Origin: UBA7236 sp964463165 | GTDB lineage: Bacteria > Bacteroidota > Bacteroidia > Chitinophagales > BACL12 | Reading direction: 5' to 3' | DNA: 64,000 bases | Assembly: GCA_964463165.1 (NCBI GenBank) | Contig: CAYXBK010000006.1 | Location: 124,001 to 188,000, forward strand | Part shown: in pieces, positions 25,981-36,073 of the stretch | Numbering within the stretch: the first letter of the stretch is position 1 | Layout: each line of letters opens with the position of its first letter | Program-made: the position numbers and the translations under genes | The notes under the pieces: generated by a model | The model's database searches: none | Told to the model about the DNA's origin: nothing | The model's input: the letters and a program-made list of their open reading frames with translations, nothing else

Positions 25981-28590
25981 ATGGCAGAAGGACAAGGATC
26001 ATCGGGTATTAAATTCAAATTGTTTATCGGATTTCTGTTGGCATTGGTAACCATCGGATCAGCCGCCTACTACGCTTATACCAGTTTTGAGAAATTGCTC
26101 AGTTCCGTTCATACGCTTTCCACACCAAATGAATCGGTTGAGATCCTTCAGGACATCATGAACAAGATCCAGGAGGCGGATGTGTATATGCGGAATTATA
26201 CGATGACCACGAAAGACTCCGTAATTGACCAATACCTGTCGAAAATGGAGGAGATCAGAGTTGATGTAGACCATTTGAAAGAGGCAAGTTCATTTGTTGA
26301 TACCCCCGCTGTGATCGACAGCCTGAATGATATTCTGCAGGATAAAGCGGATCTGATGTATGCTCTGGTGCAGTTTAAAAACTCAGCGGAATACAGCGAA
26401 CTGGCTGAAAAAGCAATGGGCCAGATTTCTCAGACAATCGAAAACCCTCCACCTGCAACCGGCAGTATTGTTACGAAATCGAATACCGAACCGGGGATAA
26501 AGCAGTCTACGCCTCAAACAATTCAAAATACCGCTGACGATGAGGATTCTAAAAAGAAAAAGAAAGACAAAAAGGAAAAGGATGAGGGCTTTCTGAAAAA
26601 TATCTTTTCGGGCAAAACGCGAACCAGTGACCCGCAGGACGCAACTGTTGTTACGCTGACAGATACTGCGAAATCGGGAACGAGCGAAATCAAAATTGAT
26701 CTTGCACAAAATCCTACACTCGAAGTTTCAGAAGTAAGAAAGATCCTGCTTGAAATTGATAAAGAGCAGGAAAAATACAATACGCAGTTAACCAACCGCG
26801 AACTCGAAATTCTTGCCAGCGATAAGGTGATCATGAATAAATTAAAATCACTTGTCGACAGAATTCAGCTGGATGAAAAATTATCGATGGAAGCCCAGTA
26901 TGTGCAGGCCGGAATCAATGCACAATCATCGAGCAGGATCATACTATATATTTCTGTTGCCGCTTTATTATTCGGTTTGATTTTCATGGGCATTATTTTA
27001 AACGATATCAACCGCAGCAATAAATACAAGCGTGAACTGGAAGAAGCCCGGATAACAGCTGAACAACTTGCAAAAGCAAAAGAAGAATTTCTTGCCAATA
27101 TGAGTCATGAAATCAGAACTCCGTTAAATGCAATCATTGGCTTTTCAGAACAGCTTACGCAAACACCTTTACATCAAACACAGAAAAATTATTTAAAAGC
27201 CGTGCAGCAGGCAGGCACACATTTATTAAATACGGTGAATGATATTCTCGATATATCAAAGATTGAAGCAGGTAAATTGCCGCTGGAGGAAAAATCTTTC
27301 CGCATGAAGGATATCATCGAGGAAGTATGCTCCATTTTACGGGTAAAGGCCGAGGAGAAAAACCTGAAAATGGAATGTTCAACAGATTTGAATTGCGATG
27401 TATATGTGATCGGCGATTCTTTCAGGATCATGCAGATCTTATATAATCTTACAGGGAATGCAATTAAATTCACCGAGAACGGTTATGTGCGGATCGAATG
27501 CAGCGGCGAAGTGTTTAAACATAAAATTGAATATAAGATCGATATTATTGACACCGGTATCGGCATTGACAACGATAAATTAAACCTGATCTTCGACAGC
27601 TTCACACAGGCAGATAATGCAACAACAAGAAAATTCGGAGGCACGGGGCTCGGATTAAGCATTTCAAAAAAACTTACCGAATTCATGAACGGTTCAATTA
27701 AAGTGAAAAGTGAAATAAGTATCGGCTCTGTATTCACTGTTATTTTACCATTGCACACTGCGAAGGAAAGTGAAATTGAAATTGCAAAAAATGAAGCTTC
27801 TTCTGAAAAAAACCTCACAGGTCTTGAAATTTTAATCGTGGATGATGAGCCCTATAACCTGATGCTGAGTGAAGTGATTTTGAAAAAACACGGTGCAAAA
27901 ACAACTACGGCTATTTCAGGAAAAGAAGCCTTGTCGAAAATTGAAGCGCAATATTTTGATATTATTCTCGCCGATTTGCAAATGCCGGAAATTGACGGTT
28001 ATATGCTGGCAAAAAAAATCCGTGAAAAATTTATTGATGTGCCTCTTATTGCCTTAACTGCAAATGTGATGCAGGGAGAAACGGATCTTATTAAAAAGGT
28101 AGGATTTAACGGCATCTTATTAAAACCATACAGAGAATATGAATTGCTGCGGATGATCGCAGATCATTCTCCTGTTGTAATTGGAGAAGACCCGAATAAA
28201 GCGGTGCATATTCAAGATGAAAATATGAACGGTGCTGCGCTGTTTGATCTTGGCGAAGTGAAAATATTTACCGACAATGATTCTGCTGTTCTTATTCCGG
28301 TAATAGAATCATTCATCGAAAATAACAGAATTAATGTTTCCCAACTTGGAAAGCACATCAGGGAAAATGATATTACCGGAATTAAAAATACCGCACATAA
28401 AATGCTGCCGTCTTACAATCATTTTAAAGTATATGATTTGATAACAGATTTAAAATATCTTGAAACCTTGCAAACTGCAAATGAATCCGAGTTGTTAAAA
28501 ATGTTTGCGAAAATTGAATCTGTAAGTGAGCAGGTATTTTCTCTTCTGACAAAAGAAATAAAAGCGTTGCACGAAGAAGTGAAAATCTGA
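25981..28590 (+). CDS. Hybrid sensor histidine kinase with receiver and HPt domains
   Basis: The 869-residue kinase begins with a membrane helix (about 11-31), then a large extracytoplasmic helical sensor (about 32-314) interrupted by a long low-complexity Lys/Glu/Asp-rich stretch around 178-200. A second membrane helix follows (about 316-341). Next are HisKA with His376 in LANMSHEIRTPLNAI, a HATPase domain (G2 box GGTGLGLSIS), a receiver with Asp665 in ILADLQMPEIDG, and a C-terminal HPt domain with His806 in NTAHKMLPS. All phosphorelay modules are in one chain, so the final output probably passes to a separate regulator. The convergent sigma54 regulator is a candidate by proximity only. The stimulus is unknown. 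Confidence 0.93.
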   Translation: MAEGQGSSGIKFKLFIGFLLALVTIGSAAYYAYTSFEKLLSSVHTLSTPNESVEILQDIMNKIQEADVYMRNYTMTTKDSVIDQYLSKMEEIRVDVDHLKEASSFVDTPAVIDSLNDILQDKADLMYALVQFKNSAEYSELAEKAMGQISQTIENPPPATGSIVTKSNTEPGIKQSTPQTIQNTADDEDSKKKKKDKKEKDEGFLKNIFSGKTRTSDPQDATVVTLTDTAKSGTSEIKIDLAQNPTLEVSEVRKILLEIDKEQEKYNTQLTNRELEILASDKVIMNKLKSLVDRIQLDEKLSMEAQYVQAGINAQSSSRIILYISVAALLFGLIFMGIILNDINRSNKYKRELEEARITAEQLAKAKEEFLANMSHEIRTPLNAIIGFSEQLTQTPLHQTQKNYLKAVQQAGTHLLNTVNDILDISKIEAGKLPLEEKSFRMKDIIEEVCSILRVKAEEKNLKMECSTDLNCDVYVIGDSFRIMQILYNLTGNAIKFTENGYVRIECSGEVFKHKIEYKIDIIDTGIGIDNDKLNLIFDSFTQADNATTRKFGGTGLGLSISKKLTEFMNGSIKVKSEISIGSVFTVILPLHTAKESEIEIAKNEASSEKNLTGLEILIVDDEPYNLMLSEVILKKHGAKTTTAISGKEALSKIEAQYFDIILADLQMPEIDGYMLAKKIREKFIDVPLIALTANVMQGETDLIKKVGFNGILLKPYREYELLRMIADHSPVVIGEDPNKAVHIQDENMNGAALFDLGEVKIFTDNDSAVLIPVIESFIENNRINVSQLGKHIRENDITGIKNTAHKMLPSYNHFKVYDLITDLKYLETLQTANESELLKMFAKIESVSEQVFSLLTKEIKALHEEVKI

Positions 28591-28627
28591 GAACCGGATA
28601 GTAATGAGTTATATAATCATCAGGGAA

Positions 28628-30049
28628 TTACGCCTCATCGTCACCCGTCAGAATTTTATATAATTTCATTTTATTGTACAATGTTTTCCGGTCGATCTTC
28701 AACAATGTTGCAGCTTTACTTTTATTGTAATTTACCTTGATCAGGGTTTGAATGATCAATTCCCGCTCAGTTTTTTCTGCAAGTGATTTCAGATCGGACG
28801 GTTGCTCGGCCTGTGCATTATTATTATTTGAAATAGCATTTACAGCTGCGTTTGATTCTTCTCTTTTTTCAAAAATAATTTCATGCGGCAATGTTTCTTT
28901 TTTCACAAATTTTCCCGGCGTGAGCAATACAGCTCTCCGGATCACATTGCGCAATTCACGCAAATTACCCGGCCAGGAATATCTTCTGAATATTTGTTTT
29001 ACATCCTCTTCAAAATCTGCAACTTCTTTATTCAGTTCATTATTTGCAAGTTCGAGAAAATGCTGAGCGAATAAATCTATATCTTCTCCCCTGTCGCGGA
29101 GTGATGGAACTATAATTTTAAATTCATTCAGGCGGTGGTAAAGGTCTTCTCTGAAATCACCACGTTTAACGGCATCCTGGAGGTCTTCATTTGTTGCGAC
29201 AATAATGCGCACATCAATTTCTACATCCTGATTACTTCCGATTTTTCTTATTCGGCGTTCCTGAATTGCACGCAGCAATTGAATTTGAATTTCATAGGTG
29301 AGATTTCCTATTTCATCGAGAAAAATGGTACCTCCTTCAGCATAAACAAACTGCCCGGTTTTATCGGCAATTGCTCCAGTAAAAGATCCTTTAATATGTC
29401 CGAATAATTCGCTGGCTGCAAGTTCTTTTGAAAGTGCCCCGCAATCAATCGATACAAATGGTTTATTTGACCGGTTGCTTTTTTTATGAATTAGTTTCGC
29501 AACATATTCTTTTCCCGTTCCGCTTTCTCCATGAATGATCACACTTAAGGTTGTAGGAGCAACAACATCCACATACTGCATAATTTTTTTTGCAGTTTCA
29601 CTTACACCTTCCACATATTCGAATCCGGTTTTTGTAATTTGTTTTTTAACCGGAAGAACTGCGGTTTTATTTTCAGAAGATTCGCTTTCTTTTGCGAGTG
29701 CATTATGAATCGTTAATAATATTTCATCGGGATTTACCGGTTTGGTAACATATTCGTATGCACCGATTTTCATTGCCTTCACTGCAATTCTGATATCGGC
29801 ATAACTTGTCATAATTATGACGGGCATACCGTTTCTTTTTTCACGGATTTTTTGAAGTAATTCCAAACCATCCGTATCAGGCAATCTGAAATCGCTCAGC
29901 ACAACATCTATATTTTCTTTCTCAACCTGTCGCAACGCTTCATCACCCGAAAATGCAGTCAGAGTATTAAAATCCTTTTTACCTAAAAACGTTTTCAGCA
30001 TCAGGCAAAAAGTCGGGTCATCATCAATAATCAACACGGTAGGCTTCAT
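28628..30049 (-). CDS. Sigma54-dependent response regulator (NtrC family)
   Basis: The 473-residue protein has an N-terminal receiver with Asp53 in VVLSDFRLPDTDG, a central AAA+ domain with Walker A GESGTGKE (174-181), the sigma54-contact loop GSFTGA (221-226, a serine where NtrC has alanine) and Walker B GGTIFLDEIGN, and a C-terminal Fis-type helix-turn-helix (KSKAATLLKIDRKTLYNKM). It would activate sigma54 promoters when phosphorylated. No histidine kinase lies in the same operon. A consensus-like promoter at 30075-30103 precedes it. Confidence 0.95.
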   Translation of the reverse strand: MKPTVLIIDDDPTFCLMLKTFLGKKDFNTLTAFSGDEALRQVEKENIDVVLSDFRLPDTDGLELLQKIREKRNGMPVIIMTSYADIRIAVKAMKIGAYEYVTKPVNPDEILLTIHNALAKESESSENKTAVLPVKKQITKTGFEYVEGVSETAKKIMQYVDVVAPTTLSVIIHGESGTGKEYVAKLIHKKSNRSNKPFVSIDCGALSKELAASELFGHIKGSFTGAIADKTGQFVYAEGGTIFLDEIGNLTYEIQIQLLRAIQERRIRKIGSNQDVEIDVRIIVATNEDLQDAVKRGDFREDLYHRLNEFKIIVPSLRDRGEDIDLFAQHFLELANNELNKEVADFEEDVKQIFRRYSWPGNLRELRNVIRRAVLLTPGKFVKKETLPHEIIFEKREESNAAVNAISNNNNAQAEQPSDLKSLAEKTERELIIQTLIKVNYNKSKAATLLKIDRKTLYNKMKLYKILTGDDEA

Positions 30050-30074
30050 ACAACTTTGTTTTCACTTCAGGCGT

Positions 30075-30103
30075 CAAATATAAACAGGAAAGACCAATTC
30101 CAA
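30075..30103 (-). promoter_or_regulatory. Bacteroidota-type promoter for the sigma54 regulator
   Basis: On the minus strand TTG (30103-30101) and TATATTTG (30082-30075) are separated by 18 bp, matching the phylum consensus. The octamer ends 26 bp before the start codon. Confidence 0.5.
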
Positions 30104-30232
30104 CTCAACATCCCATGAAATTGAAATTCTTCTTTTCCTATGTTTATTCACAGGAATTTCGTTTTAAAATTTATGACTTTCTCCCATATGATATTACATT
30201 TACCTTTTCTTTTCATGTTTAATTAAAGACCT

Positions 30233-33200
30233 ATGCTATTCAGATTACACAAACTCCTCAAATTCTCTGCATTTACATTTACCTTTTTATTTCTACAATC
30301 TACTGCATGGGCAGATTACTGCGAACCTGATTATGCTACCGGTACCGGAGACGGAGATTATATTGACGGTGTAGAATTGGGCCTCATTTCAAATTTTACA
30401 GGTGCAGGTGATGACTGGAACGATTATACAGACCTTTCCACAACATTAAGTCCCGGCTTTTCTTATGATCTCGTACTTCACAATACGCCTGAATGGGAAG
30501 AATACTATCAGGCATGGATCGACTGGAATCAGGATGCAATATTTACCGACGATGAAAAACTCAGTATCGACGATATTTATATTAACCCCGGCGAAACCGC
30601 TACTATAAATTTTACGGTTCCGTTTATTGCACTTCCCGGCAATACAAGAATGCGTGTTATGTGCGTGTATTATCCGGGAGAAGCGATCAATCCCTGCTCC
30701 GATTCATATACATATGGTGAAGCAGAAGATTATACGATCCATATTCCGCCAGCCGGAGATTATGATCTGGGTGTGACTGATATTATCGGACTCGAAACGG
30801 GCTGTGGTTATGGAATTACAGCCATAAAGGTTACCATAATGAATTTAGGAACTGAAGCGTCTGGTGATTTTGACGTTGCTTATGTGGTAACAGACCCTGC
30901 ACTGGGTGTTCTCGCTCCGGTTGTGCAGGCATATACAGGGGCTGATATCCCTTCTTTCGGATCGGTTGATTTTACATTTGCCGTTCCTGCCAATCTCTCC
31001 AACCTTGGTGAATATAACGTGGAGGCATACACAATTTACGATCTTGATGTAGAACCTCTTGATGACGCAAGCAGCGTAACATTTACGGCAGTACCTACCG
31101 TTGATGTTTTTCCTTATTACCAGGAATTTGAAGAAGGCCCGAGCGGATGGATGTCGGGCGGTGTGATCAGTTCATGGGAACTTGGCGATCCGGCGGGTTT
31201 TGCAATTGCAGGTGCTCCACCGGCAACACCGGGAAGTATTAATTCATGGACCACAGAACTTGATGATTATTATAACCTCAATGAAAAATCGTATGTCATA
31301 TCCCCTTGTCTTGATATGTCATCCCTCATACTTCCTTATGTAGAATTTGATCTGAATTACGATACCCAATTATATGACGACGGTGCAAAAATGCAATATT
31401 CCACAGATGGAGGTGTAACATGGTCTGATCTCGGCGGAATTGGTACCGGCGAAAATTGGTACAACCATATGTTTAATTACGCCATGTGGCCTGCATTTTA
31501 TATCGACAATTACAATGGCTGGGCAGGAAACAGCGGCGGCTGGGTGCATGCAAAACATGATCTTTCGTTCCTTGCCGGAGAATCGAATGTGCGGCTGAGA
31601 TTTGTTTTTGCTTCAGGTGCTTTCTGGAATTTCAATGACGGTTTCGCATTCGACAACGTGCGGGTTGCTGATCCGTTTCCAAATGATGTCGGCGTGATTT
31701 CCATAGACGCCCCTTCTTCAGGCCCATCACTCACGGCAACAGAACCCGTTACCGTTACAATTAAGAACTTCGGAACAAATCCGCAATCAAGTTTCCCGGT
31801 TACTTATCGTGTGATCGGTTATCCGGCACATACCCAAACATTTACCGGAACCATTAACCCCGGTGAAACAGCATCTTTCACATTTACATTTTTAGCCAAT
31901 CTGAGTGCAGACGGAGAATATCAGTTGCGCTCATGGACAGGTCTTGGTTCAGATGCGGAAGAATCGAACGATTCAACTTATAAATACGTGAGCAACCTGG
32001 CACCGATCACAGGTACGGATGCATATTATATATACAGCAATTTCACAGGTGCCGAGCCATTTTATTCCACAACAAACTCAACATATATGGATGATGTATT
32101 CGGTGTTGGGAACTGGACAACTGCTTATTACGAGACACTTGACCCCGATGTTGTTTTCGGTTTGGGAACCTGCTTTGTTTATATGGATGGCTCAGCCGAC
32201 CACGCAGCTGAACTGGAATCCTTTTTTGATACAAACGAAGGTCAGATCGAGGATTGGGTTGCTTCAGGCGGCCATTTATTCATCAACTCCGCTCCTTATG
32301 AAGGTGATGGAATGAATTTCGGCTTTGGCGATACGCATCTCGATTATTGGTGGTATAGCTCTCAGGTTGAAGCTTACGATCCGGGACATGCAATATGGGC
32401 GGGACCGTATACACCGGTTGCTACTACCATGTTCGGTTCCAATTATGGATATGCGAATATTTCAGGTACCGGCCTTACTCCTATTCTGGTTGATTATTTT
32501 TCACCAGACAAATATGTTTGCGCAGAAAAAACCTGGGGCGCCGGAAACGTGGTCTTCGGCGGAATGACAGTAACCGAATGGCATGAACCACTTGCTGAGG
32601 CGGCTAATTTCAGAAAGAATTTATTATCCTATCTCGCAATTTGTACTATTTCAAATAATGATGTGGGTGTGCAGAGTGTACTTTCGCCTGCCAGCACATG
32701 CGGAATGACAACAGAAGAAACGATCTCCGTTACAATAAAGAATTTCGGCTTCCTCGCACAAACGAATATACCTGTGAGTTATTCGATCGATGGTGCTGCT
32801 CCGGTTACGGAAATTATGCCGGGAACACTTGATATTGGTGAAACTGCTACGTTTACATTTGCAACAACCGGCGATTTCAGTCTTGTAACTGATCATACGC
32901 TGGATGTTTGGACAGACCTTGCAACAGATACAATTTACTCTAATGATTCAACCAATGCACTGGTTACGAATATTCCTGTAATCAGCACGTTCCCTTATGT
33001 TGAAGACTGGGAATTAGGAACCGCAGACGGATGGCGTCACTACGGTGCCGGTGACGAGTGGGAACTTGGCTATCCGGCCGGACCTATCATCGCAGGACCT
33101 CCTCCGGCAACTCCAACAAGCCAATATTCCTGGACAACCGATCTTGATGATGTGTATGAAGATGGTGAAGACAATTTCCTTGAAAGCCCTTGTTTTGATT

Positions 33201-35563
33201 TAACAGAAATGATTTTACCATATGTTGAATTTGATATTTACTGGTATACGGAAGACACATATGACGGCGCACAATTGGAATATTCAACCGATGGCGGCGG
33301 AAGCTGGTTCTTGCTTGGCGGTATTGGCACCGGAGAAAATTGGTACAATAACAGTGCAATTGCTTTAGGATATGATCCGGATATCATGCTGTATGAAAAC
33401 GGCTGGGTTGGATATGGTACAGGTTGGCAAACAGCCCATCACGATATTTCATTTCTGGGTGATGAAACCGATGTGAAATTCCGGTTCCGCTTCGCTTCTG
33501 ATGGATCGCTCACTTTTGACGGAGTTGCAATAGATAATTTTAAAATCTCCGACCCCGTTCCGAATGACCTTGGTGTTACAGAACTTGTTACACCTGCATC
33601 TGGCGCCGGACTTACCGGATCTGAATCGGTGAGTGTTATGGTGAAGAACTTCGGAACTTTGACACAAACAAATTTCCCGGTTACGTATATTGCTGACGGC
33701 GGTACTGAAATTACCGAAACTTACACCGGTTCATTGAGTCCGGGTGTTTCTGCACTCTTTACATTCGCAGCAACTGCCGATCTTTCGGATGAAGGCTTAC
33801 ATGAATTATGTGCATGGACCGATCTTGCCGCTGATGAAAACCATGCAAACGATTCAATTCCGGGATGCGCAGATGTGATGCATTTTGCTCCTGTGACCGG
33901 AACCGGATCCTATTATATCTACAGCAGCACGGTGGGATACGAACCAGGGTATATGATGAGTAATTCAACGGCAATGGACCAGGTTTTCGGTCCGGATGTG
34001 TGGACGCTTGATTATTATGAAGATCTTGATATTACTACTGTCTTCAACGATGCTACATGTTTTGTATTTCTTGAAGGAAGTGAACAGCATTTTAATGAAT
34101 TTGAGAATTTTATCAAGAATAACCAAAGCTGGATCGAAGGATGGGTTGAGTCTGGTGGACATTTATTCATAAACGCTTCACCTTGGGAAGGCGATGGAGG
34201 TGATATTGGATTCGAGAATATGCATATTACCTATCCATGGTATACATATAATTCGACAGCGGCCGATCCTGCGCATCCTGTTTTATCCGGTCCTTATACA
34301 CCGGTAACAGCAGAATTCGACGGCTTTTATGTGAGTGACGCAAGAATTTCAGGAGATGGAATTTCACCAATTATCAGTGATCTCGACAGTACAAACTATT
34401 ATTTACTTGTTGAAAAAACATGGGGTGATGGCCAGTTGATGGTTGGAACTCTGGCTGCTCCCGAATATTATACACCAACGGAAGAAGCGCAAAATCTTCG
34501 TCAGAATATTCTCGATTACCTGCATTTATGTGCACCGGTAGATATCGGAGTTACTGCTTTACTTTCACCGGAAGGCAACTGCGGTATGACGTCTGAAGAA
34601 GAAGTAACTATTGAAATTTCAAATTTCGGCCCTTCATCCGTTACGAATATTCCTGTTTATTTCCAGTACGACGGTTTGCCTGTTGTGTATGAAATAGCAC
34701 CCGGCCCGGTTCCAATCGGCGGCACCTATGCGTATACGTTTGGCGTAACAGTAGATGCATCCGTACTTGGCCCTCATTCACTTACAGCCTGGACAGCTTT
34801 TGTTGATGATTCGGATATCACAAATGATCTGCTCACGACCGATTTTGTATCACTCGAATCACCCGTACTCGAATTAGGCTCAAATATCACAGTATGTGAT
34901 GAAGTAACGCTTGATGCAGGAAATCCGGGAAATGATTACGCATGGAGCACGGGAGAAACAACACAAACAATTACTGTTACGGAAACTGGTACGTATTCGG
35001 TAACCGTTACAAATCCATCGAGCGGATGTTCAGTAACTGATAATATCACTGTTACGGTGAATTATACTCCTGAGGCAAGTTTTACCTACACTGCCACAGG
35101 CCTGTTGGTTGTATTTATGAATACATCAACAGAAGGTGCAACCTATAGCTGGAATTTTGGAGACGGAAATACATCTGTCGAATCTGACCCTACGCATACT
35201 TACGGCGCCGATGGAACATATACTGTTACACTCACCGTTACGAATAGTTGCGGCTCTGCATTCTACAGCGAGATCATTACAGTAGAAACAGCAATTCAGG
35301 ATGAGGAGCTTGCAAATGCCGTCACGATTTATCCGAATCCGATAAGCACAACGGCAACGATCGAGGTGCAGCTTGGATCTGTATCTGACCTCTCATTACA
35401 ACTTGTAAACATTTTGGGTGAAGTGGTTTGGTCGGCTGAAGCCGGAACCGGAAGTGCACTGCATTATGAAATAAATGTCCGGGATTTTGCGGATGGCGTT
35501 TATCAATTACATATCAGGTGCAATAATAAAATTGCGACTAAACAAATTGTTGTTGCTAAATAA
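30233..35563 (+). CDS. Giant T9SS-secreted multidomain protein A (GEVED, CARDB-like, amidotransferase-fold-like, PKD, sorting domain)
   Basis: The 1776-residue protein has a signal peptide ending near TAWA, then a GEVED domain (about 28-180; WIDWNQDAIF and YGEAEDYTI). Two repeats of about 627 residues follow (288-914 and 915-1542). Each repeat has, in order, a MAM/anchor-J-like beta domain, a CARDB-like domain, an unusual domain with a WVASGGHLFIN core, and another CARDB-like domain. A short Ig-like repeat (WSTGETTQT), a PKD domain (WNFGDGNTS) and a T9SS type A sorting domain (IYPNP, ending KQIVVAK) close the chain. It is predicted to be exported and surface-bound. Its paralogue is the next gene; binding target unknown. 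Confidence 0.85.
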   Translation: MLFRLHKLLKFSAFTFTFLFLQSTAWADYCEPDYATGTGDGDYIDGVELGLISNFTGAGDDWNDYTDLSTTLSPGFSYDLVLHNTPEWEEYYQAWIDWNQDAIFTDDEKLSIDDIYINPGETATINFTVPFIALPGNTRMRVMCVYYPGEAINPCSDSYTYGEAEDYTIHIPPAGDYDLGVTDIIGLETGCGYGITAIKVTIMNLGTEASGDFDVAYVVTDPALGVLAPVVQAYTGADIPSFGSVDFTFAVPANLSNLGEYNVEAYTIYDLDVEPLDDASSVTFTAVPTVDVFPYYQEFEEGPSGWMSGGVISSWELGDPAGFAIAGAPPATPGSINSWTTELDDYYNLNEKSYVISPCLDMSSLILPYVEFDLNYDTQLYDDGAKMQYSTDGGVTWSDLGGIGTGENWYNHMFNYAMWPAFYIDNYNGWAGNSGGWVHAKHDLSFLAGESNVRLRFVFASGAFWNFNDGFAFDNVRVADPFPNDVGVISIDAPSSGPSLTATEPVTVTIKNFGTNPQSSFPVTYRVIGYPAHTQTFTGTINPGETASFTFTFLANLSADGEYQLRSWTGLGSDAEESNDSTYKYVSNLAPITGTDAYYIYSNFTGAEPFYSTTNSTYMDDVFGVGNWTTAYYETLDPDVVFGLGTCFVYMDGSADHAAELESFFDTNEGQIEDWVASGGHLFINSAPYEGDGMNFGFGDTHLDYWWYSSQVEAYDPGHAIWAGPYTPVATTMFGSNYGYANISGTGLTPILVDYFSPDKYVCAEKTWGAGNVVFGGMTVTEWHEPLAEAANFRKNLLSYLAICTISNNDVGVQSVLSPASTCGMTTEETISVTIKNFGFLAQTNIPVSYSIDGAAPVTEIMPGTLDIGETATFTFATTGDFSLVTDHTLDVWTDLATDTIYSNDSTNALVTNIPVISTFPYVEDWELGTADGWRHYGAGDEWELGYPAGPIIAGPPPATPTSQYSWTTDLDDVYEDGEDNFLESPCFDLTEMILPYVEFDIYWYTEDTYDGAQLEYSTDGGGSWFLLGGIGTGENWYNNSAIALGYDPDIMLYENGWVGYGTGWQTAHHDISFLGDETDVKFRFRFASDGSLTFDGVAIDNFKISDPVPNDLGVTELVTPASGAGLTGSESVSVMVKNFGTLTQTNFPVTYIADGGTEITETYTGSLSPGVSALFTFAATADLSDEGLHELCAWTDLAADENHANDSIPGCADVMHFAPVTGTGSYYIYSSTVGYEPGYMMSNSTAMDQVFGPDVWTLDYYEDLDITTVFNDATCFVFLEGSEQHFNEFENFIKNNQSWIEGWVESGGHLFINASPWEGDGGDIGFENMHITYPWYTYNSTAADPAHPVLSGPYTPVTAEFDGFYVSDARISGDGISPIISDLDSTNYYLLVEKTWGDGQLMVGTLAAPEYYTPTEEAQNLRQNILDYLHLCAPVDIGVTALLSPEGNCGMTSEEEVTIEISNFGPSSVTNIPVYFQYDGLPVVYEIAPGPVPIGGTYAYTFGVTVDASVLGPHSLTAWTAFVDDSDITNDLLTTDFVSLESPVLELGSNITVCDEVTLDAGNPGNDYAWSTGETTQTITVTETGTYSVTVTNPSSGCSVTDNITVTVNYTPEASFTYTATGLLVVFMNTSTEGATYSWNFGDGNTSVESDPTHTYGADGTYTVTLTVTNSCGSAFYSEIITVETAIQDEELANAVTIYPNPISTTATIEVQLGSVSDLSLQLVNILGEVVWSAEAGTGSALHYEINVRDFADGVYQLHIRCNNKIATKQIVVAK
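31094..32974 (+). repeat. Internal coding repeat, unit 1 of giant protein A
   Basis: The 1881-bp unit begins at the PTVDVFPYYQEF segment. It encodes an anchor-J/MAM-like domain, a CARDB-like domain, the WVASGG domain (residues about 593-806) and a second CARDB-like domain. It pairs with unit 2 at 32975-34860. Confidence 0.8.
32975..34860 (+). repeat. Internal coding repeat, unit 2 of giant protein A
   Basis: This second unit (about 1.886 kb) starts at PVISTFPYVEDW and has the same domain order as unit 1, with its WVESGG domain at residues about 1222-1434. It is more diverged from unit 1 than the two units of protein B are from each other. Confidence 0.8.
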
Positions 35564-35584
35564 ATTAAAATGAATGTGCATAAT

Positions 35585-35615
35585 AAAAAAGGGATCAAGT
35601 TCTGATCCCTTTTTT
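35585..35615 (+). terminator. Intrinsic terminator after giant protein A
   Basis: A perfect stem (AAAAAAGGGATCA/TGATCCC plus T-run) with a 5-base loop ends in seven or more T, 22 bp after the stop. Confidence 0.9.
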
Positions 35616-36073
35616 ATTTGTTTATAAATAGGCAGTTTTTTTTCACTGGTTAAATCAGGTGCATAACAATCTTATGAAACCTCATCTGTACAATAATTTA
35701 CAGGGAATGAATTAAATAAATTATTTCTTCACGAATTTATTTTTTGAATTACTTTAAATGCAGCGCAGTTATTTTTTTTATTTTAAATTATTTTTTTCAG
35801 AAAATATTTAATCAGAATTTAAACATGCAATCAATTTATTCTTTTTATTTCTTTTCCTGAAAATTCTGCATCTTCATTTCCTTCTTTTTTTTAAAATCAC
35901 GTGTCATTATTTTTTTTTATTCCGGTTCTCCTCCTCCATTTGAAAAATGTTAAGATTGTCATTTTTCATTTTGTCACAGAAAATTATTCCCCACACATTT
36001 CATCTTTTAGTTTTTGTCACTATCTTCACACAACTCTTTTCAACAGTTCATCTTTTTATACTAAAAAATAACT
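35616..36073 (+). other. AT-rich non-coding region before giant protein B
   Basis: About 460 bp of strongly AT-rich sequence with many T-runs and no convincing ORF. It should contain the promoter of the gene at 36074, but I find no exact TAnnTTTG match; the nearest is TAGTTTTTG around 36010, one base too long. The length and T-richness suggest a long leader or an AT-rich regulatory region. Confidence 0.4.
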
